Virus record (IMG/VR): IMGVR_UViG_3300050343_000147 | Location: 1 to 64,000 of that record | Length of the DNA: 64,000 bases | DNA from: a virus | Reading direction: 5' to 3' (one strand) | In this document: positions 28,922 to 38,621 of the stretch, one piece after another | Numbering within the stretch: position 1 is the stretch's first letter | Layout: the number at the start of each line of letters is the position of its first letter | The notes under the pieces: generated by a model | Database searches by the model: none | What the model saw: only the letters and a program-made list of their open reading frames with translations | Told to the model about the DNA's origin: nothing | Made by a program: the position numbers and the translations under genes

Positions 28922-31066
28922 TTATAACTTTTCTTTGAATTTAGCAACTGGGTCTATATTTATTTTTATTGCAAGCCATTAATAGCTAAACCAGAACTAA
29001 TAGAAGCATCATGTTTTGTTCTATTGTTTATATTAAATTTAGCCCAATCTTCTAATGTTCTTTGAAAATACATATCACCATATTGCCTGTTTCTTTTAAA
29101 CCTACAAAATCTTCTATATAAGTTTCAATAGCAGCAGCGTGAGCTTGTTTTATATCTTCACTTGAATTAGGTATTCCACCTATTTCTCTTTCTGTTACAG
29201 ATAATTTATTGCATTTTTTATCTGGTCTGTTCATAGAATAACCTCTATAACCTCTTCTTTTAAAATGATATAATAATCTAGGTTTGTTATTTTCTGCTAA
29301 GTATTGGCATACCATAAAATACACAAGCCATAAGTACATCTTCAAAAAATATTTCAGCAGTTTGTGGTCTAGCTATATATTCTAAAAAAAAATGATTAGG
29401 TGGACGTCTTCCATACTAAACTTAGTTAAACCATGTAAAGAACCATTAGAACCTCTACCATCTACAGTACCTGATATATCATAACTATCACAACCAAAAG
29501 CACCCATATGTTCATTACCAGGATATTTTAATACCATTTTTTATTATAACTCTATTTTGTAAGATTTAATAGGTGGAACCCAAGAAATTAAAAATCTACC
29601 TTTTTATTTGGTACAAAAATACTTGTATCTTTAACACCATTTTCCCATTGAAAATTACCTTGAGTTATTATTGAGTTTTTAAATCTTCATTGTAATCTAT
29701 TTGTTCATATATTTTAGTTAAGATTAAATAAAGATTGTTTAGTTTCATCTCTAAACGCGTGTTTAGTTGTACTTGGAAACTGTCTATAAAATTCATTTAA
29801 ACCATCTTGATCTTCCTTTAAGACCTTCTACTTCATTTTCCCAGTATTCTATTACACCTATTTTAATTGGGTCTCCGTGAGGTCCTTCAACTTTTTTTTT
29901 GGTGTGTTCGAAGACAGGTAAGCCATAAGAATCAATGTATCCTTCGTAGTTCCATTCCATAGGTATGAACAAAGAATATAGTCCCGAGCGAGTCTGTCCA
30001 TTGGCGTTTCTTTTTGTAACGTCTGAGTCATCATATAATTTTTTAAAATTTCTACCACCTTTATCTAAAGCGTTTGATGTTGATCCCATCATACACTTAC
30101 CTATAATTCTACTACCTAATCGTAAACAAGTTTTTGTAACACTCCAGTTGTTTAATATATTGTCAGGTCTTTCCCACTTACCTGATTCATCGTGTACTAG
30201 TAGTTTTAGTTTTTCACCATCATAAGAGTTGTCTCCTGTATTTTTCCAGTCGATAGTTGTATCTAGACCTGTAATTTCTTCTAGCTTTTCGTTGCTATCA
30301 AGTTTTCTTCTTGTGAATTTGAGCTGGAACTCTGTATGCAAGTTCGGTTTTGGCCTGTCCATACCGTCTTGAATTGGCTTGAAAAAGAACGGGTAGTTAA
30401 CGGATATTGGTACAACTTTATCGGTAAACATTTTCTTAGCATCAGGACCAGATTTTGATAATACACCAAATCTGCATCTGTTGATATTGTAGCAAGGTTA
30501 ACTGTTTCGCCTGATGCCATAAATGAAAAACCAGATCGTCTGTTTTTAAGATAGCACATTCCGTAACATCTTGTATCTGCTTTGCAAGCTTCCCAGAATA
30601 TAAAGAATAATCTGTTTGCTTCCCTAAAGTCTGGCTTGCCCAACATCAATCTTGGACCACTGCAAGTACATATAATGAGTACCAGTAATATAAGTAGCTT
30701 TACCTTTATTATAAACCAAAACCTTCTCTTCTAGCCTTTAAATTCTTCTATCAATATAATCATACCATTTTTCTTTAAAATCATCTGGATATTCTTTCCA
30801 GTCAAATATTGATTTTATTTTTTTTAATTCTTTTAGGATATTCGTGTGTTTGTCCATTTTCAAACTTATGAACATTCGTTTTCTTTTGGTAATGCTATTT
30901 TAAGATTTTGTATTTCATAAACCTCACCTATCTCACCAGTTTTAGATATAACAACAACATCATGTTCTTTGTTATAACCATACTCCCATTTTTTAGATTT
31001 GTTTATTCTTTTATAAGTTTTAGGTTAATATGGATTTAATACTTTATATAAAGTTTGCTCGTACAT
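28922..31066 (-). CDS. terL: Terminase large subunit, many frameshifts
   Basis: The joined reading gives about 715 residues. The N-terminus (ATG 31066, overlapping the previous stop as TAATG) reads WEYGYNKEHDVVVISKTGEI. The ATPase has a deviant Walker A around YLKNRRSGFSF and Walker B LLVHDESGKWE, then the coupling-type GSTSNALDKGG. The nuclease domain begins GAFGCDSYDISGTVDG and continues FFLEYIARPQTAEIFFEDVL and YRGYSMNRPDKK. This is the packaging motor. Frame changes occur at least eight times and mostly in A/T runs. The stop at 28922 is the best end in frame. Confidence 0.82.
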
Positions 31067-31338
31067 TACTTAGATCTTCCTTCTGCAAAACCTCCAAAAG
31101 CTTTTTTCTTTTTTCTTCTTTAGGTTTTTCATTTAACATATCTTCTTCTTCTTGTATTCTATTAAGTATTTCAAAAGCATCAAATATAGCTAGCTTTTTT
31201 GTAGCAGCAGCGTTTTTAATCTATCAGCTGATATATCATCATCAGAATCTACAATAGCTTCTTTAGCTACTTTAATTAATTCCTCAACTGCTATGTGCCC
31301 AGCTTGGATTATATTCTTCTTCGTTTCCTTGACGTTCA
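31066..31338 (-). CDS. Small protein preceding TerL, candidate small terminase subunit, frameshifted
   Basis: About 90 residues: AGHIAVEELIKVAKEAIVDS, then DRLK(N)AAATKKLAIFDAFEIL, an acidic coiled coil, and a basic end GRSK. It is directly upstream of terL with a TAATG junction and overlaps the end of the GroES-like gene. One-base corrections are needed near 31212 and 31105. Position and helical content suit a small terminase, but there is no sequence hallmark of TerS, so the call is tentative. Confidence 0.45.
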
Positions 31339-31884
31339 TACTTAATTACAATATCATTTGATTTCATACAATATAGACGCTTTGCCATCAACAATAAACT
31401 CATATTCACCGTTAGGTGTATAACCTACAAGGTCTCCCTCGTTGATTCCTAGCGCTTCTAACGAGCTATTACCATATTTTAATATACCAATAAGACTTTG
31501 CTCTTTATCAACGTTAGTATTGTCATTACTTTTATAGGTTTTATAAAACATCTATTGCCAATAGCTTTCCATTTATCCTTTATTTTTATATAAATACATT
31601 TGATCTATTTGAACAAAAATATAAACCATCTTTAAAATAAGATCTACTTTTTTTTCTTCACCTTTCATATATAAAAGTTCTAAAAACATTATGATGTATA
31701 ATTATTAAATCACCTTTTTTAATATCAGTTTTAAAGCTAAAGGTGTTTCTATAACTTTAGCTAATTATTTACAAATTTAAAACTTTCTATTTTAGTGTTT
31801 AATTATAAGGCTTTTGTCACCTACTTTTATTTCATTATGTATATCTCCTAAAGGCTCAACGATAAAGTCATATAAACTTTTCAT
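31284..31884 (-). CDS. Two-domain GroES-like co-chaperonin, frameshifted
   Basis: Start 31884 (MKSLYDFIVEPLGDIHNEIK). Joined frames give about 198 residues with two GroES-type barrels in tandem. The first has AKVIETPLA then DIKKGDLIIIHHN. The second has AIGNRCFIKPIK, LIGILKYGNSSLEALGINEG, DLVGYTPNGEYEF and a tail IVIKYERQGNEEEYNPSW. That tail is familiar from marine-phage genes called GroES/gp31-like. It would cap GroEL during capsid folding. Several single-base indels interrupt it. The annotation rests on pattern recognition of the repeated GD-x-(I/V) barrels. Confidence 0.6.
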
Positions 31885-32153
31885 TAATATTCTAAATCAT
31901 ACTCAACTGATATTGCCATGTTAGAATTAAACTTTTTCCATGGCAATACCTCGTTGTTTTTTTTGATGTAAATATTATAAGAATTATCTTCTTTATCAAA
32001 AGTATATGTGATATTGTATGACCACCATATACTTGTTGCCCTAACGAGTAATGCATAGCATCATTTTTATAGTCAGAACCAATACTTATCTTTCTAATTA
32101 AAGTCTTTTTGAAAGCCTTGGATTTTTTCTAATTGGTCTTTTTTAATTTCCAT
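31884..32153 (-). CDS. Hypothetical protein upstream of the GroES-like gene, frameshifted
   Basis: Start 32153 (MEIKKDQLEKIQGFQKD); after one shift it continues IRKISIGSDYKNDAMHYSLG, QQVYGGH, HILFDKEDNSYNIYIKK and NSNMAISVEYDLEY, about 89 residues. Its stop overlaps the next start as TAATG. The sequence is clearly coding because the same beta-strand pattern is kept across the shift. Function unknown. Confidence 0.55.
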
Positions 32154-32169
32154 TTTTAATTTAATTTAA

Positions 32170-32622
32170 TTATTTGCCTATTGATTTAAATTTCTCTGCA
32201 CCACGTGAACCGAAATAGGCAACATAAACGGTTATAAGTAGTGATTTTAAAAGGTCTATCCAACCGGTATCTATACCAAATGATATATCAAACCCGTCTA
32301 ATAGAATAAAAATTACAAGTGATATTGTTAAGAATATCAATGTCATTGGCCTAGTGTTTTTTGAGAGCCATGAATCCGATTTCATATCGCTTTCCCAGCG
32401 TTTAGATACCTCTTGTAATTCTATAGTGTCTTGCTCTAGTAATTTAAGAGCTGTTTCTTTGTCTTGTGGTGGTAAGTCTGGATCTTTGTCTATAAGATTT
32501 TTAACCATACCTAGCGCGCCTTGATCAGGCAGTATATCTCCTATCACATTTATAATACCTGATTTACCTAGTAGAAATTTTCCTACCTTAGTATCTTTAA
32601 ATTTCTTTTTTGGTTGTGACAT
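32170..32622 (-). CDS. Holin-like membrane protein
   Basis: About 150 residues from the preferred start at 32622 (MSQPKKKFKDTKVGKFLLGK); an upstream in-frame ATG at 32730 would read through the preceding gene. After a charged helical region come WLSKNTRPMTLIFLTISLVI and a second hydrophobic stretch (WIDLLKSLLITVYVAYFG), ending in a basic tail. WLSKN(T)RP before the membrane helices is typical of the 3-TM holin family in marine and GTA-like phages. It lies 1 bp after a zinc-peptidase gene; the M15 endolysin is 2 kb upstream. Confidence 0.68.
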   Translation of the reverse strand: MSQPKKKFKDTKVGKFLLGKSGIINVIGDILPDQGALGMVKNLIDKDPDLPPQDKETALKLLEQDTIELQEVSKRWESDMKSDSWLSKNTRPMTLIFLTISLVIFILLDGFDISFGIDTGWIDLLKSLLITVYVAYFGSRGAEKFKSIGK

Positions 32623-32623
32623 A

Positions 32624-32932
32624 TTATCCTGCTTTGTATGCGGGTATTTCCCACGGTAAATTTTTATTAGCTTCGTTAAAACTAGATCTAGGATACTTTT
32701 TTCCCTTCCAGTAAACGTTACTTTCATCATAATCTAAATCACCAGAAGCCATTTGTTCTATGTGAACATTCTCATGATTAATAGTATCTTGAATTTGTTT
32801 TGGATCTTTTAAATCTTTGTTAATTAAAATATTGCCTCTTTTATCAGCTCTACCCATTACGTTTTGTTCCATAGGTACATTAACTATAGGTGTTGCATGT
32901 TTTTTGAAAGGTGATGTAAGTTTAAAAGACAT
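32624..32932 (-). CDS. Minimal zincin-like metallopeptidase
   Basis: The 102-residue protein contains H-E-N-V-H in TINHENVHIEQM, an HExxH zinc motif. A conserved acidic residue in PWEIPAYKAG at the C-terminus could be the third ligand, as in gluzincins. There is no signal peptide. Tiny proteins of this type are common in phage structural regions; the substrate is unknown. Confidence 0.6.
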   Translation of the reverse strand: MSFKLTSPFKKHATPIVNVPMEQNVMGRADKRGNILINKDLKDPKQIQDTINHENVHIEQMASGDLDYDESNVYWKGKKYPRSSFNEANKNLPWEIPAYKAG

Positions 32933-32935
32933 ATT

Positions 32936-32966
32936 ATAATAAAAGCCGTAGGGCGTTAACCCTACG
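32936..32966 (-). terminator. Rho-independent terminator after the 95-residue structural protein
   Basis: On the - strand CGTAGGG, a 6-base TTAACG loop, CCCTACG, then GCTTTTATTATAAT. The 7-bp perfect stem and U-rich tail start 19 bp after the stop of the 95-residue gene, suggesting that gene is strongly expressed on its own. Confidence 0.75.
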
Positions 32967-32984
32967 ACATATTATTAATTGTTG

Positions 32985-33272
32985 TTACGAGAACGCTACT
33001 GCTGAAACAGTTATTCCTGATGGAAGCTTAACTTTAGCTTTAATACCACCTGGGTTAGCTGTTAATGCATAGATAACTGCATCTCTCACAGAAGGAATAG
33101 TTCCTGTTGATCCGTGAGTAATAGTTGCTAAGTCTCCTGCAGTACCACCTTTTAAGTAGATAACAGTTTCTGTTGCTGAATTAGCTACAACTCCTGTTGC
33201 TTCTCCACTTACTAGAATGTCTCCACCAGCAAGCCCTGCTCCTGATGAATAAATTGAGATAAATTTTGCCAT
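32985..33272 (-). CDS. Small virion decoration-type protein
   Basis: A 95-residue all-beta protein with Gly/Ala/Thr/Val composition (AKFISIYSSGAGLAGGDILV, IYLKGGTAGDLATITHG). It is probably abundant because it has its own strong terminator and a long A/T leader. Small beta proteins like this coat or decorate capsids in marine phages. The role is inferred from composition, position and expression signals. Confidence 0.6.
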   Translation of the reverse strand: MAKFISIYSSGAGLAGGDILVSGEATGVVANSATETVIYLKGGTAGDLATITHGSTGTIPSVRDAVIYALTANPGGIKAKVKLPSGITVSAVAFS

Positions 33273-33317
33273 AATTTTGATTTTTGTTTGTTGTTAATGA
33301 TTGTTGATTGTTGTTGA

Positions 33318-33785
33318 TTATTTTTTACCTTTTTTCTTTATATCGTCAAAATGAATATCTTTTTTTAATCTTGATATTTCACTTCTGTCGTAAGCCATTT
33401 TATGATCCTGAGATTCTTTATGTGGACCTTTTTTATCCCCGTATTTTCCTGGAGCAGCTTCGATTTTATCTTTTAATTCTTGTGGTAATTTATCTTGATT
33501 ACCTACTAATTCTTTTTCAGGTCCTTTATGACCGTACTTACTAGCGCCACACTTGTATTTAGGTGTTGACATAAACTTTCCTTTTGAATGACCTCCAGAA
33601 ATCATTTTAGCTGATCCCATAGAGTCATTTTCCATTTTAGTTTCTTTACCAGATAAAACGTCATCTTGTGATTGACTTATTTTACCCATACCTTTTTCTA
33701 TTTTAACACCGCCTCCATGAGCTTTACCACCCATTTTTGGTCCTAAAGACGAAAGACCATTTACTGTTTTACCACCGTATCCCAT
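33318..33785 (-). CDS. Gly/Lys-rich hypothetical protein
   Basis: The 155-residue protein has low-complexity Gly-, Lys- and His-rich segments (GGKAHGGGVKIEKGMGKISQ) and a charged C-terminus ending KKKGKK. It is probably disordered and DNA- or envelope-binding. No signal peptide. Located between two beta-structural proteins, so possibly a virion component. Confidence 0.6.
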   Translation of the reverse strand: MGYGGKTVNGLSSLGPKMGGKAHGGGVKIEKGMGKISQSQDDVLSGKETKMENDSMGSAKMISGGHSKGKFMSTPKYKCGASKYGHKGPEKELVGNQDKLPQELKDKIEAAPGKYGDKKGPHKESQDHKMAYDRSEISRLKKDIHFDDIKKKGKK

Positions 33786-33821
33786 AATAATAATTTTTAA
33801 ATTGTTTTTTTTTATTTATTT

Positions 33822-34340
33822 TTAACTTAATGCTACTAAATTTGAAATACCACCTTCAGTATCTGTAGCGTATACCTGAACAACACTAACTGGTAATACA
33901 AAACCTTGAGCAGGTTTTACAAACTCTATTACTTCGTTATTTATTGTGTGTACTTTTATTTTAGCTTCTGAATCGTAGCTATAAGTAAGAGTTGAATTAG
34001 CAGCTATACTTTGTGCCGATGCTAAGACGTAGTTACTACTATTAGTAACTGATGCTATTAAAACACCAGCCGCAGGCAAAGTACCACCTGTTACTCTCAT
34101 ACCAGCTTTCACCTGTGCGTTTGGTGACGCTAAACCTACGTTAGTAGAGTTTGAGACAATACTGTTATCACCAGTTGTTGTAACTGGTAAAGCGCTTGGT
34201 GAATTACCTATATATATATTATATTCTTTCCATGCTCCTTGTGGAGTTGTTGATTTTGTTCTACCATCTAATAATAATGTATCACTTGGTGTTACAGCTA
34301 TTCCAGACTTGTAAGAGTCAGTGTAATAATTTCTAATCAT
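33822..34340 (-). CDS. Structural beta protein with shared VTGG-x-P module
   Basis: The 172-residue protein contains AGMRVTGGTLPAAGVLIASV and NYVLASAQSIAANSTLTYSY, the same module as in the long stabilisation protein. The N-terminus (MIRNYYTDSYKSGIAVTPSD) and C-terminus are beta rich. Probably a head-fibre, spike or decoration protein. The module is repeated across at least two structural proteins of this phage, supporting a virion location. Confidence 0.6.
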   Translation of the reverse strand: MIRNYYTDSYKSGIAVTPSDTLLLDGRTKSTTPQGAWKEYNIYIGNSPSALPVTTTGDNSIVSNSTNVGLASPNAQVKAGMRVTGGTLPAAGVLIASVTNSSNYVLASAQSIAANSTLTYSYDSEAKIKVHTINNEVIEFVKPAQGFVLPVSVVQVYATDTEGGISNLVALS

Positions 34341-34363
34341 AATGTTTTATTTTTTTTTTTTAT

Positions 34364-34615
34364 TTAACATTTCCATCTACGTCTAGCAGCTTTACCTCTT
34401 TCACCAGTCCAACCTTTTGATCTAGCGCAGAATGATTTTCTTCTTTTAGCAGCTTTACTTCCAGGTTTAACATTACCTGTAACTGCTGTTTTTAATTTAC
34501 TACCAGGGTTTTGTTTTCTATATTCTTTAACACCTTTAGCTTTAGTCATACCTGCACCTTCTTTAGTGCTTCTAAAAGTTCTTCCTTTACCTTTAGTAGT
34601 TTTTCTAATTTAATG
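34364..34615 (-). CDS. Basic small phage protein with C-terminal RRRWKC
   Basis: The clear part starts at 34549 (MTKAKGVKEYRKQNPGSKLK) and ends KSFCARSKGWTG...ARRRWKC. This Cys-containing basic pattern, with CAR near the middle and RRW-x-C at the end, is a common family in marine phages. Upstream codons also look coding (KTTKGKGRTFRSTKEGAG) back to 34597, and a further ATG lies in frame but behind an in-frame TAA at about 34619. I therefore give the region with the upstream extension; the real start may be 34549. Confidence 0.6.
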
Positions 34616-34650
34616 GCGAAAGGGAGCCATTATTTTTTCTTTTACCTATT

Positions 34651-35151
34651 TTAACACAGTTGAGTACCATAAGCAGCATTCATCATTTTTTTAATTTTGT
34701 ATTTAGTTTTACCATTTTCTTTATATGCTTGTAAACATCTTCTTCTGTTAATATCCTCAGATACGTAACTTACATGTACCCAGTCTGGGTTATCTTCTGT
34801 TCCAAACTCCCAAATAATCTGATCATAATCTAAGTTATTCTTAATATAATCATACATCTCTGCATTTGTTTTATAACCGTAGTTATCGTCTATGTCAATT
34901 GCACAGCCAATACAATGTTGTGAGGTTGTACTTCCGCCAATAGCAGAATTTAATTTGGGTGAGCGATAGAAACTATTAATAGCTATTGGACCACCTACCC
35001 ATTTACGTAGAGGTTCAAACACTTCTTCTGCAATAGTTTTCATGTTTATTAAATCTAATTCTCTAGGTATATTGTCAATATTTAACCTAGTAGCTGTGTG
35101 AGATTTAATACCTTCTTTAAGAGATATGTGTTCACTTATTCTATCACTCAT
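34651..35151 (-). CDS. Endolysin, peptidase M15 (D-Ala-D-Ala carboxypeptidase type)
   Basis: The 166-residue protein is a peptidoglycan peptidase. INSFYRSPKLNSAIGG and SQHCIGCAIDID carry the H-x6-D part of the M15 zinc site, and WVHVSY supplies the C-terminal His. The substrate-handling SxxR-type SFYRSP motif is also present. It has no signal peptide, so release through the holin is expected. It is intact although its neighbours are frame-broken. Confidence 0.85.
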   Translation of the reverse strand: MSDRISEHISLKEGIKSHTATRLNIDNIPRELDLINMKTIAEEVFEPLRKWVGGPIAINSFYRSPKLNSAIGGSTTSQHCIGCAIDIDDNYGYKTNAEMYDYIKNNLDYDQIIWEFGTEDNPDWVHVSYVSEDINRRRCLQAYKENGKTKYKIKKMMNAAYGTQLC

Positions 35152-35163
35152 TTTAGTGAGTTT

Positions 35164-35334
35164 TTACTTTGCCAACGAGCTTATTGGTCCTGCTTTGTAA
35201 GGCACGTCTGCTTTCATAACTTGAATACAGCTATCGCCACATCTTGAGTTACCTTGCCTAGTGTTCTACCTTCTTTAGGTAAACCTGATACCCATATTCG
35301 CATTTTGCCCGTATTGTCCTGGTTGTTTTGCCAT
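35164..35334 (-). CDS. Small Cys-containing hypothetical protein, frameshifted
   Basis: Start 35334 (MAKQPGQYGQNANM); frames change about 35280 and 35240. The joined reading has SGLPKEGRTLGKVT then GNSRCGDSCIQVMKADVPYK and ends ISSLAK, about 56 residues. The CGDSC pair is striking. The gene ends 13 bp before the endolysin start. No family is recognised. Confidence 0.45.
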
Positions 35335-35457
35335 AATATTTATGTAAGATTGTTATTGTATTTCTACTTTAGGAGTAAAGTTTTCTTTTTTTCAACTGAA
35401 GGGTTTTCCATGATTATCTATTTTTATCTTTGGTGGATCTATTTGTTTTTTATTTAA

Positions 35458-35586
35458 CTATAGATTGTCAATTTTTTTACAATAATACCTTGCTCTTCCA
35501 CTATTTTTAGAGATTGAGTTTAGTAATCTTGTAGTTTACAATTTTTTTATCCATATAGGTTTTTGCACTTTACCTTTTTTTCCCAT
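35458..35586 (-). CDS. Possible very small basic protein
   Basis: ATG 35586 gives MGKKGKVQKPIWIKK, then an in-frame TAA, and beyond it the same frame reads SISKNSGRARYYCKKIDNL to 35458. This is either one protein with an indel pair or two fragments. The basic composition and position between broken genes suggest coding. Very uncertain. Confidence 0.25.
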
Positions 35587-35588
35587 GA

Positions 35589-36054
35589 TTATCTGTTTTT
35601 ATCTTTGTTAACATTGTTTATAGACGTAATCATAACTTTATCTATATAGGTTTTACCCTTCATTATTTTATGTAGATGTAGGTATATCTTCAGTCGCCTA
35701 GCATAATACGGTACATTCGACTTATTAGTTGTTTACACTTGAAGGAAACTTTATAGATATTATACTTTTGAGTTGTGCGGTTATGTTTTCTCCAAACCGT
35801 TATCCAACCTTCTTTAAGTAATCTGTTCCAGCGTCTGTTGTCCCAACTATAAGAATATGTACCGATTTTAAAATCTTCTCTTGTAAAAAGATCCATGCAA
35901 TCGAAGTATATAAGTAATTCTAAATCTGCATCGTTTAAATCATAATTTTTGCAAGCCCATTTTCTAATAATACTGATAATGTTTTAAAAGATTTAGATTT
36001 CTAATGTCATCTTTTGGCTTCTAGTCTCATAACACAACTACAACGTTGATCCAT
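35589..36054 (-). CDS. Winged-helix-like hypothetical protein, frameshifted
   Basis: Start 36054 (MDQRCSCVMRL). Joined frames read DLNDADLELLIYFDCMDLFT, REDFKIGTYSYSWDNRRWNR, LLKEGWITVWRKHNRTTQKY and NIYKVSFKCKQLISRMYRIM, ending at 35589. Helix - helix - basic wing-like hairpin resembles a winged helix-turn-helix DNA-binding domain. The intact stretch is 68 residues. At least four indels are needed for the full gene. It may be a late regulator, but it sits in a structural/chaperone context. Confidence 0.5.
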
Positions 36055-36272
36055 ATTTAACTACTTGTATAATTCTTGTTTATTAATTTCTATTTGATGT
36101 GAATTATTTTTATCAAAATAAATAACATCATTTTCATTAATACCTACAACATTGATCCAGCTGATAATACAGTTCCTTCAGCATATCTTATATCTTCTCT
36201 TTGTTTTTCTGCTAAGTAGTAAACCTCCTTTTGTTTCAGAGACTCCTACAGCTTGTCATATTAACTATTAAA
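36038..36272 (-). CDS. GroES-like co-chaperonin beside GroEL, frameshifted
   Basis: The gene lies 2 bp after groEL. The readable blocks are SETKGGLLL, DIRYAEGTVLSAG and VVGINENDVIYFDKNNSHQI. They match in order the GroES pattern K(T)xGGxxLP, EG-x-V-x-AVG and (V/I)KxGDxVxF. That is a groEL-groES order reversed from most bacteria. Frames change at least three times and the N-terminus is unclear. The 3' end may overlap the next gene. I regard the GroES call as probable but the boundaries as approximate. Confidence 0.5.
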
Positions 36273-36274
36273 TT

Positions 36275-37811
36275 TTACCTATTGCCTTCATTAATTCTAA
36301 GATTATTAATTACACAATCGGTTGATAAAATAGTTGTGCTACAGAAGCTGCATTTTTTAATGCACTTTTTGTGACAAGTAAAGGATCAATAATCCCTGAC
36401 TCAATCATATTTACCATATTTCCTGTAACCACATCTATTCCTTCTCCTTCTGTTAAAGATGCTTTGTATTGTCTATACCTGCATTGCTTAAAATAGTCTT
36501 AAAAGGCGCCTTAATAGCTCTATAAAACTTTTTCATAACTATTAGAAGTTTTATATTTGTGCAGCATTTAACAAGCTATACCACCTCCTGGAACAATACC
36601 TTCTTTAATAGCAGCTTTAGTTGCACATATTGCATCTTCAACTCTATCTTTTTTTCTTGTAATTCAACTTCTGAATTAGCACCTACTTTTACAATAGCAA
36701 CTTTACCAGATAACCTAGCTAATCTTTTTTCATTTTTAACTTAATAGCAGGATTTTGCTGTTTTAATTTATCTTTTAAATCTTTTATTAAATCTTTAACT
36801 TCTTCAGTTACTTCATTAACATGTATAATTGTTTCCATTTCACTTAGATACACTTTTTTTAAACATCACCTAAATGTTCTGGTTGTATTAAATCAATATC
36901 ATCTCCTAGATCTTCATTTATAATTGTAGCTCCTGTAATAAAGAAAGATCTTCTAATGTTTCTTTTTTATTAATACCATAAACAGGTGCATCAATTAATT
37001 AACTTTTATATTACCTTTAATTTATTCATAGCTAAAGCAGACAAACTTGTTGGTCTACATCAGCTATAATAATAAAGATCTATTATTTTTAATAACATAT
37101 TCTAAAACACTTTGTATTTTTCTAATATTTTCAACCTGTGATTCAACTAATAAAACTAAAGGTTTATCTAGTTCAGCTGTTTTAGTTTCTTTGTTTGTTA
37201 CAAAATGTATATTTTTTAATCCTCTATCGTACTGTATACCATCAATAACTTCAAATTGTTTCTGGTAATTTCTGTTGTTTCCATCATAACAACACCATGT
37301 TTCACCAACAGATCTAAATGCATCAGCTATAATTTTACCAAGTTCTGGATCGTTGTTAGTAGATATAGTAGCTACTTGATCAATCATATCTCCTTTACAG
37401 GTATAGCTATTGTTTCTAAATATTCAACACTTTATCAGTTGCTGTTTATACCTTTTTTAAATCTCTTGAGTTTTATTTATCTTAACTTTATAAGCTTCTT
37501 CTAAAATAGCATGAGCTAACACTGTAGCAGTTGTTGTACCATCACCAGCTTCTTTAACTGTTTTTCTAGCTGCTTCTTTTAATAATGTTGCTCCCATATT
37601 TTCTACAGGATCTAATAGTGTTATAGCTTCAGCTACTGTTACACCATCTTTTGTAATAATAGGTTTGCCGGTTAGTATCTTCTAACATAACACACTTACC
37701 ACTAGCCCCAAGAGTGGAGCTAACGGCTTGTGTAAGTTTTGTAATACCAGCAAACACATTGTCTTTAGCATCAGAACCAAAGTTCAGATTCTTTACAATT
37801 GCATTTGACAT
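36275..37811 (-). CDS. groL: Phage-encoded chaperonin GroEL, several frameshifts
   Basis: Start 37811 ([20 protein letters not shown]). Joined frames give about 512 residues. Motifs in order are [47 protein letters not shown], the ATP-site [18 protein letters not shown], and near the C-terminus [10 protein letters not shown]. It ends [14 protein letters not shown] without the GGM-rich tail of bacterial GroEL. Phage GroELs are rare; this one likely folds capsid or other virion proteins. Each domain is recognisable, so the indels look like sequence errors, but real decay cannot be excluded. Confidence 0.85.
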
Positions 37812-37843
37812 AATTTAATTTAATTTGATTTGATTGATTGATA

Positions 37844-38143
37844 TTATTTAAACGTCTTAACTACTTTAGGTCCTTTTAAGAAATCTACTTTCTTTGCATA
37901 GTGATCAACACTACCATCAATTGCAGTTTCTGCGGCTTCCATAGTTTCACGTCTTGTTACATCGTACCATTTGTCTTTTTCTACAAGGTCACGGTGTTCG
38001 GTTTGAAAATAACCATTAGGTAACTGTACTATTCTCCAATGTTTCTTTTTGGATAAATGTTTCCAGATTTTAATAGTTTCTTCGGTAATCTGCGGTGTTT
38101 GTGGTTGGCCCATACTTGAGCTCAACGAATAAAAATAAGTCAT
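37844..38143 (-). CDS. Hypothetical protein upstream of groL
   Basis: In this 99-residue protein the core KKHWRIVQLPNGYFQTEHRD is a compact alpha/beta pattern I have seen in uncharacterised phage proteins, followed by ETMEAAETAIDGSV and a basic end. The first 10 residues (MTYFYSLSSS) may be leader if M11 (MGQPQTPQ) is the real start. Function unknown. Confidence 0.55.
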   Translation of the reverse strand: MTYFYSLSSSMGQPQTPQITEETIKIWKHLSKKKHWRIVQLPNGYFQTEHRDLVEKDKWYDVTRRETMEAAETAIDGSVDHYAKKVDFLKGPKVVKTFK

Positions 38144-38244
38144 CGTGTTTTGGTTTTAAGGGTTAAACTTTATTTTTGGTTAATATTGCCTCGCTAGCAA
38201 TATAGGTTTAGTTATACTATCACTTGTTTTTTACAAAACTTACA

Positions 38245-38603
38245 CTACTCAACTGGTGGTATAGGTGGGTTTTGCCATGTGAAGTATAAATCTTCATTTA
38301 CAGGTGTTATTTGTTTAGCTATTTGAGCTTCAATATTAGCTGCCATAGAAGGTACATCTAATGCTCTTCAAGCCAACCAATCACTATGTTTTCAAAAGCT
38401 TCAGTGTCTGCATAAGGTGTAAAAGGTTCTCCAGCTACATAAGTAAAGCTTTGAGCACCTATTTGACTTGCTTGATATTGTTGTCCTCCAGATTCTTCAG
38501 AACCTGAATAAGTCCAATGAACAGTGAAGATTACATTATCTTCACCTTCAGCTTGGATATGAGCGTTCATTTGGTTAATTGTCCATTTGTAAGTAATTGC
38601 CAT
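38245..38603 (-). CDS. Uncharacterised phage protein beginning MAITYKWTINQM, one frameshift
   Basis: The N-terminal 81 residues (DNVIFTVHWTYSGSEESGGQ) belong to a widespread marine-phage family with a beta-sandwich-like pattern (DUF7936-type, from memory). A missing base at about 38360 cuts it; the other frame continues PSMAANIEAQIAKQITPVNE and ends WQNPPIPPVE at 38245. Total about 119 residues. It lies between the fibre genes and groL, so a tail-associated role is possible. Confidence 0.6.
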
Positions 38604-38621
38604 TTTTATTGTTTTAATTTA

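Noticed and set aside
35353-35411. Possible 18-residue protein on the minus strand (MENPSVEKK...)
   Set aside because: Needs a frameshift, is too short, and has no supporting signal beyond position between broken genes.
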